From positions 123,944 to 187,943 of the forward strand of contig NZ_LOHE01000038.1 in the NCBI RefSeq assembly GCF_001559865.1: a stretch of DNA of 64,000 nucleotides, given 5' to 3'. Of the stretch, positions 62,884-64,000 are shown piece after piece. This DNA is from Abyssisolibacter fermentans. GTDB lineage: Bacteria; Bacillota; Clostridia; Tissierellales; MCWD3. The translations under genes and the position numbers were made by a program. The notes under the pieces are model-generated. The model worked only from the letters and a program-made list of their open reading frames with translations, had not been told where the DNA came from and did no database searches. Position 1 is the first letter of the stretch. Each line of letters opens with the position of its first letter.

Positions 62884-63897
62884 TTAATATTCATTTGCAA
62901 AAACTGGCATTGCATTATCATCTACCAAATCTAATCCTGCTTCTTCAAGAACTTTACCATCTATTAAAATTTCAACTTCTGCTATATCATCAAATTGTTC
63001 AAGTGTTAAGCCAATATTTGTTGCCATTGCATCATATGTTGCTTGGTCTTCAAATATTGTTAAATCGTCTACTTTTACATCTACAAATGCAATACTACTA
63101 TTTATTTCAATTCCTTGTAATGCAACTCCTTCAGGTATATCTGTATAAAGACCAGAAAATTCAGGTGGTCCATCAAATAATGCTTGTAAAGCTGAGCTTA
63201 CATTTGCATTAGGTGCCAAAGTAGGAATTGTAACAGGTACGTAATACTCATAATCTCCATTTGTTGTACTCTTGTAGTATACCACAACTTTTGAAGTGTT
63301 TTCTTCACCAGATGCCATGTAGTTTATATCTTCTCTCAATAAAGCCTGAGTTAAATTTGTTCCAAACTTCATAGTTCCTGCTGCTTTACCATCTATCATT
63401 ATTTTAACCTTAGAGATTGCTGGAAATTCAGTTAAAGTATAGACTATACCTTTAACTAAATTATATTCATCATCCTCTGTTTCATAATTTAATATTTCAC
63501 TCGTAAAATTCACCTTGCATAACCCTGTTTCTTTATCTATAGACATCCCCTTAATTTGTACTCCCGCCGGAATAATTGGCTCTAGTCCAATTACACTAAT
63601 ATCCTCTCTGATTGCAGGACTGTTAGTTATATTTCTTAGAGCTGCTTTAGCTATTCCTTCCTCCCAAGGTATCTTTCTCATTACTGGTACTAAAAACCCG
63701 CTTTCATTTTTATAGTATAAGACTGTATTTCTCATGTTATCATCACAAGTAATCTCAAATTCATCATCGCTTTTTACTACTTCTACTTCATCTTCATTAC
63801 TACCTACGTCTTTAACCTTATTTATAATATTACAACCGCCTATACATATTATCATAGCAAATACTAGTAAAAATATAATTATCTTTTTTGCTTTCAT
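62884..63897 (-). CDS. GerMN-domain lipoprotein (sporulation/germination type)
   Basis: 337 residues with lipoprotein signal (IIFLLVFAMIICIGGCN) and two GerMN domains (~55-190: TVLYYKNESGFLVPVMRKIP...KIMIDGKAAGTMKFG; ~200-320: VVVYYKSTTNGDYEYYVPV...EVEILIDGKVLEE). GerM-like proteins act at the membrane-peptidoglycan interface during sporulation. GGGGGG before the ATG. It precedes the rph unit with the same orientation but has its own terminator. Confidence 0.9.
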   Translation of the reverse strand: MKAKKIIIFLLVFAMIICIGGCNIINKVKDVGSNEDEVEVVKSDDEFEITCDDNMRNTVLYYKNESGFLVPVMRKIPWEEGIAKAALRNITNSPAIREDISVIGLEPIIPAGVQIKGMSIDKETGLCKVNFTSEILNYETEDDEYNLVKGIVYTLTEFPAISKVKIMIDGKAAGTMKFGTNLTQALLREDINYMASGEENTSKVVVYYKSTTNGDYEYYVPVTIPTLAPNANVSSALQALFDGPPEFSGLYTDIPEGVALQGIEINSSIAFVDVKVDDLTIFEDQATYDAMATNIGLTLEQFDDIAEVEILIDGKVLEEAGLDLVDDNAMPVFANEY

Positions 63898-63927
63898 CAG
63901 CTTCCCCCCTTACTAATTAACTACACT

Positions 63928-64000
63928 ATCCCTGATTATTCGTATAACTTTGAATAATATGCTGTAAGTTTCTGAACTAGAAGATTTCAGTGAATTCGAA
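63928..64000. mobile_element. MITE-like element, partial at window edge
   Basis: Starts ATCCCTGATTATTCGTATAAC and continues in inverted orientation relative to 56320-56390 (TTCACTGAAATCTTCTA etc.). The rest lies outside the window. Confidence 0.65.

Noticed and set aside
1..64000. CRISPR arrays, rRNA genes, T-box leaders or riboswitches
   Set aside because: I scanned gaps and leaders and found no regular spacer pattern, rRNA core sequence or conserved T-box or riboswitch core.

Overview
The window is AT-rich, with short intergenic hairpin terminators, strong AGGAGG-type ribosome binding sites, and a gene set typical of an anaerobic, amino-acid-fermenting, probably spore-forming Clostridia-class Firmicute. 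Pointers are a 2-hydroxyacyl-CoA dehydratase (Stickland reductive branch) cluster, an ornithine-racemase-type enzyme, pyruvate phosphate dikinase, rubredoxin, a tig-clpP-clpX-lon-engB block and a GerMN lipoprotein. I cannot name the species from sequence alone.

Left part (1-10.2 kb): a PadR regulator with an S41-like lipoprotein; an AbrB-type regulator with an ABC exporter; a TetR regulator divergent from a two-domain flavoprotein, with a clear promoter and two operator-like dyads between them; a cupin protein; and a PAS/AAA+ activator. The activator lies beside the 11.1-21.9 kb catabolic cluster: YkvI-like transporter, acyl-CoA dehydrogenase, EtfB, EtfA, class III CoA-transferase, CoA ligase, dehydratase activator and two dehydratase subunits. 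Together these would take a 2-hydroxy acid (aryl-lactate or 2-hydroxyisocaproate type) to its CoA ester, dehydrate it and reduce the enoyl-CoA. A conserved ~40-bp element precedes three genes of the cluster and probably marks its transcription starts.

Middle (22-37.5 kb): an accessory region rich in decay. It holds frameshifted or truncated remnants (unknown operon, macrodomain hydrolase, group II intron 3' end, tyrosine recombinase), dispersed repeats, an AraC regulator joined in frame to a cupin-2xBFD protein that also has its own ribosome binding site, an HxlR/split-barrel divergent pair, and an ABC transporter cluster next to a lactococcin-972-like small ORF.

Right part (37.5-64 kb): core genome. 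It carries rlmD-type methyltransferase, nitroreductase, HATPase, rubredoxin, engB, lon, clpX, clpP, tig, tRNA-Leu, M20 peptidase, Orr-type racemase, ppdK, DUF362 ferredoxin protein, a Gx/NusG_II/ApbE trio, two tRNA-Arg genes, phosphodiesterase, rdgB, rph and a GerMN lipoprotein. The ppdK promoter region is duplicated in front of a two-gene small-peptide unit. Each copy contains a perfect match to the CcpN box, which suggests a gluconeogenic regulon with a small-peptide member. Several MITE-like elements (ends AAACCCWGATTATTCATA) sit at gene ends.
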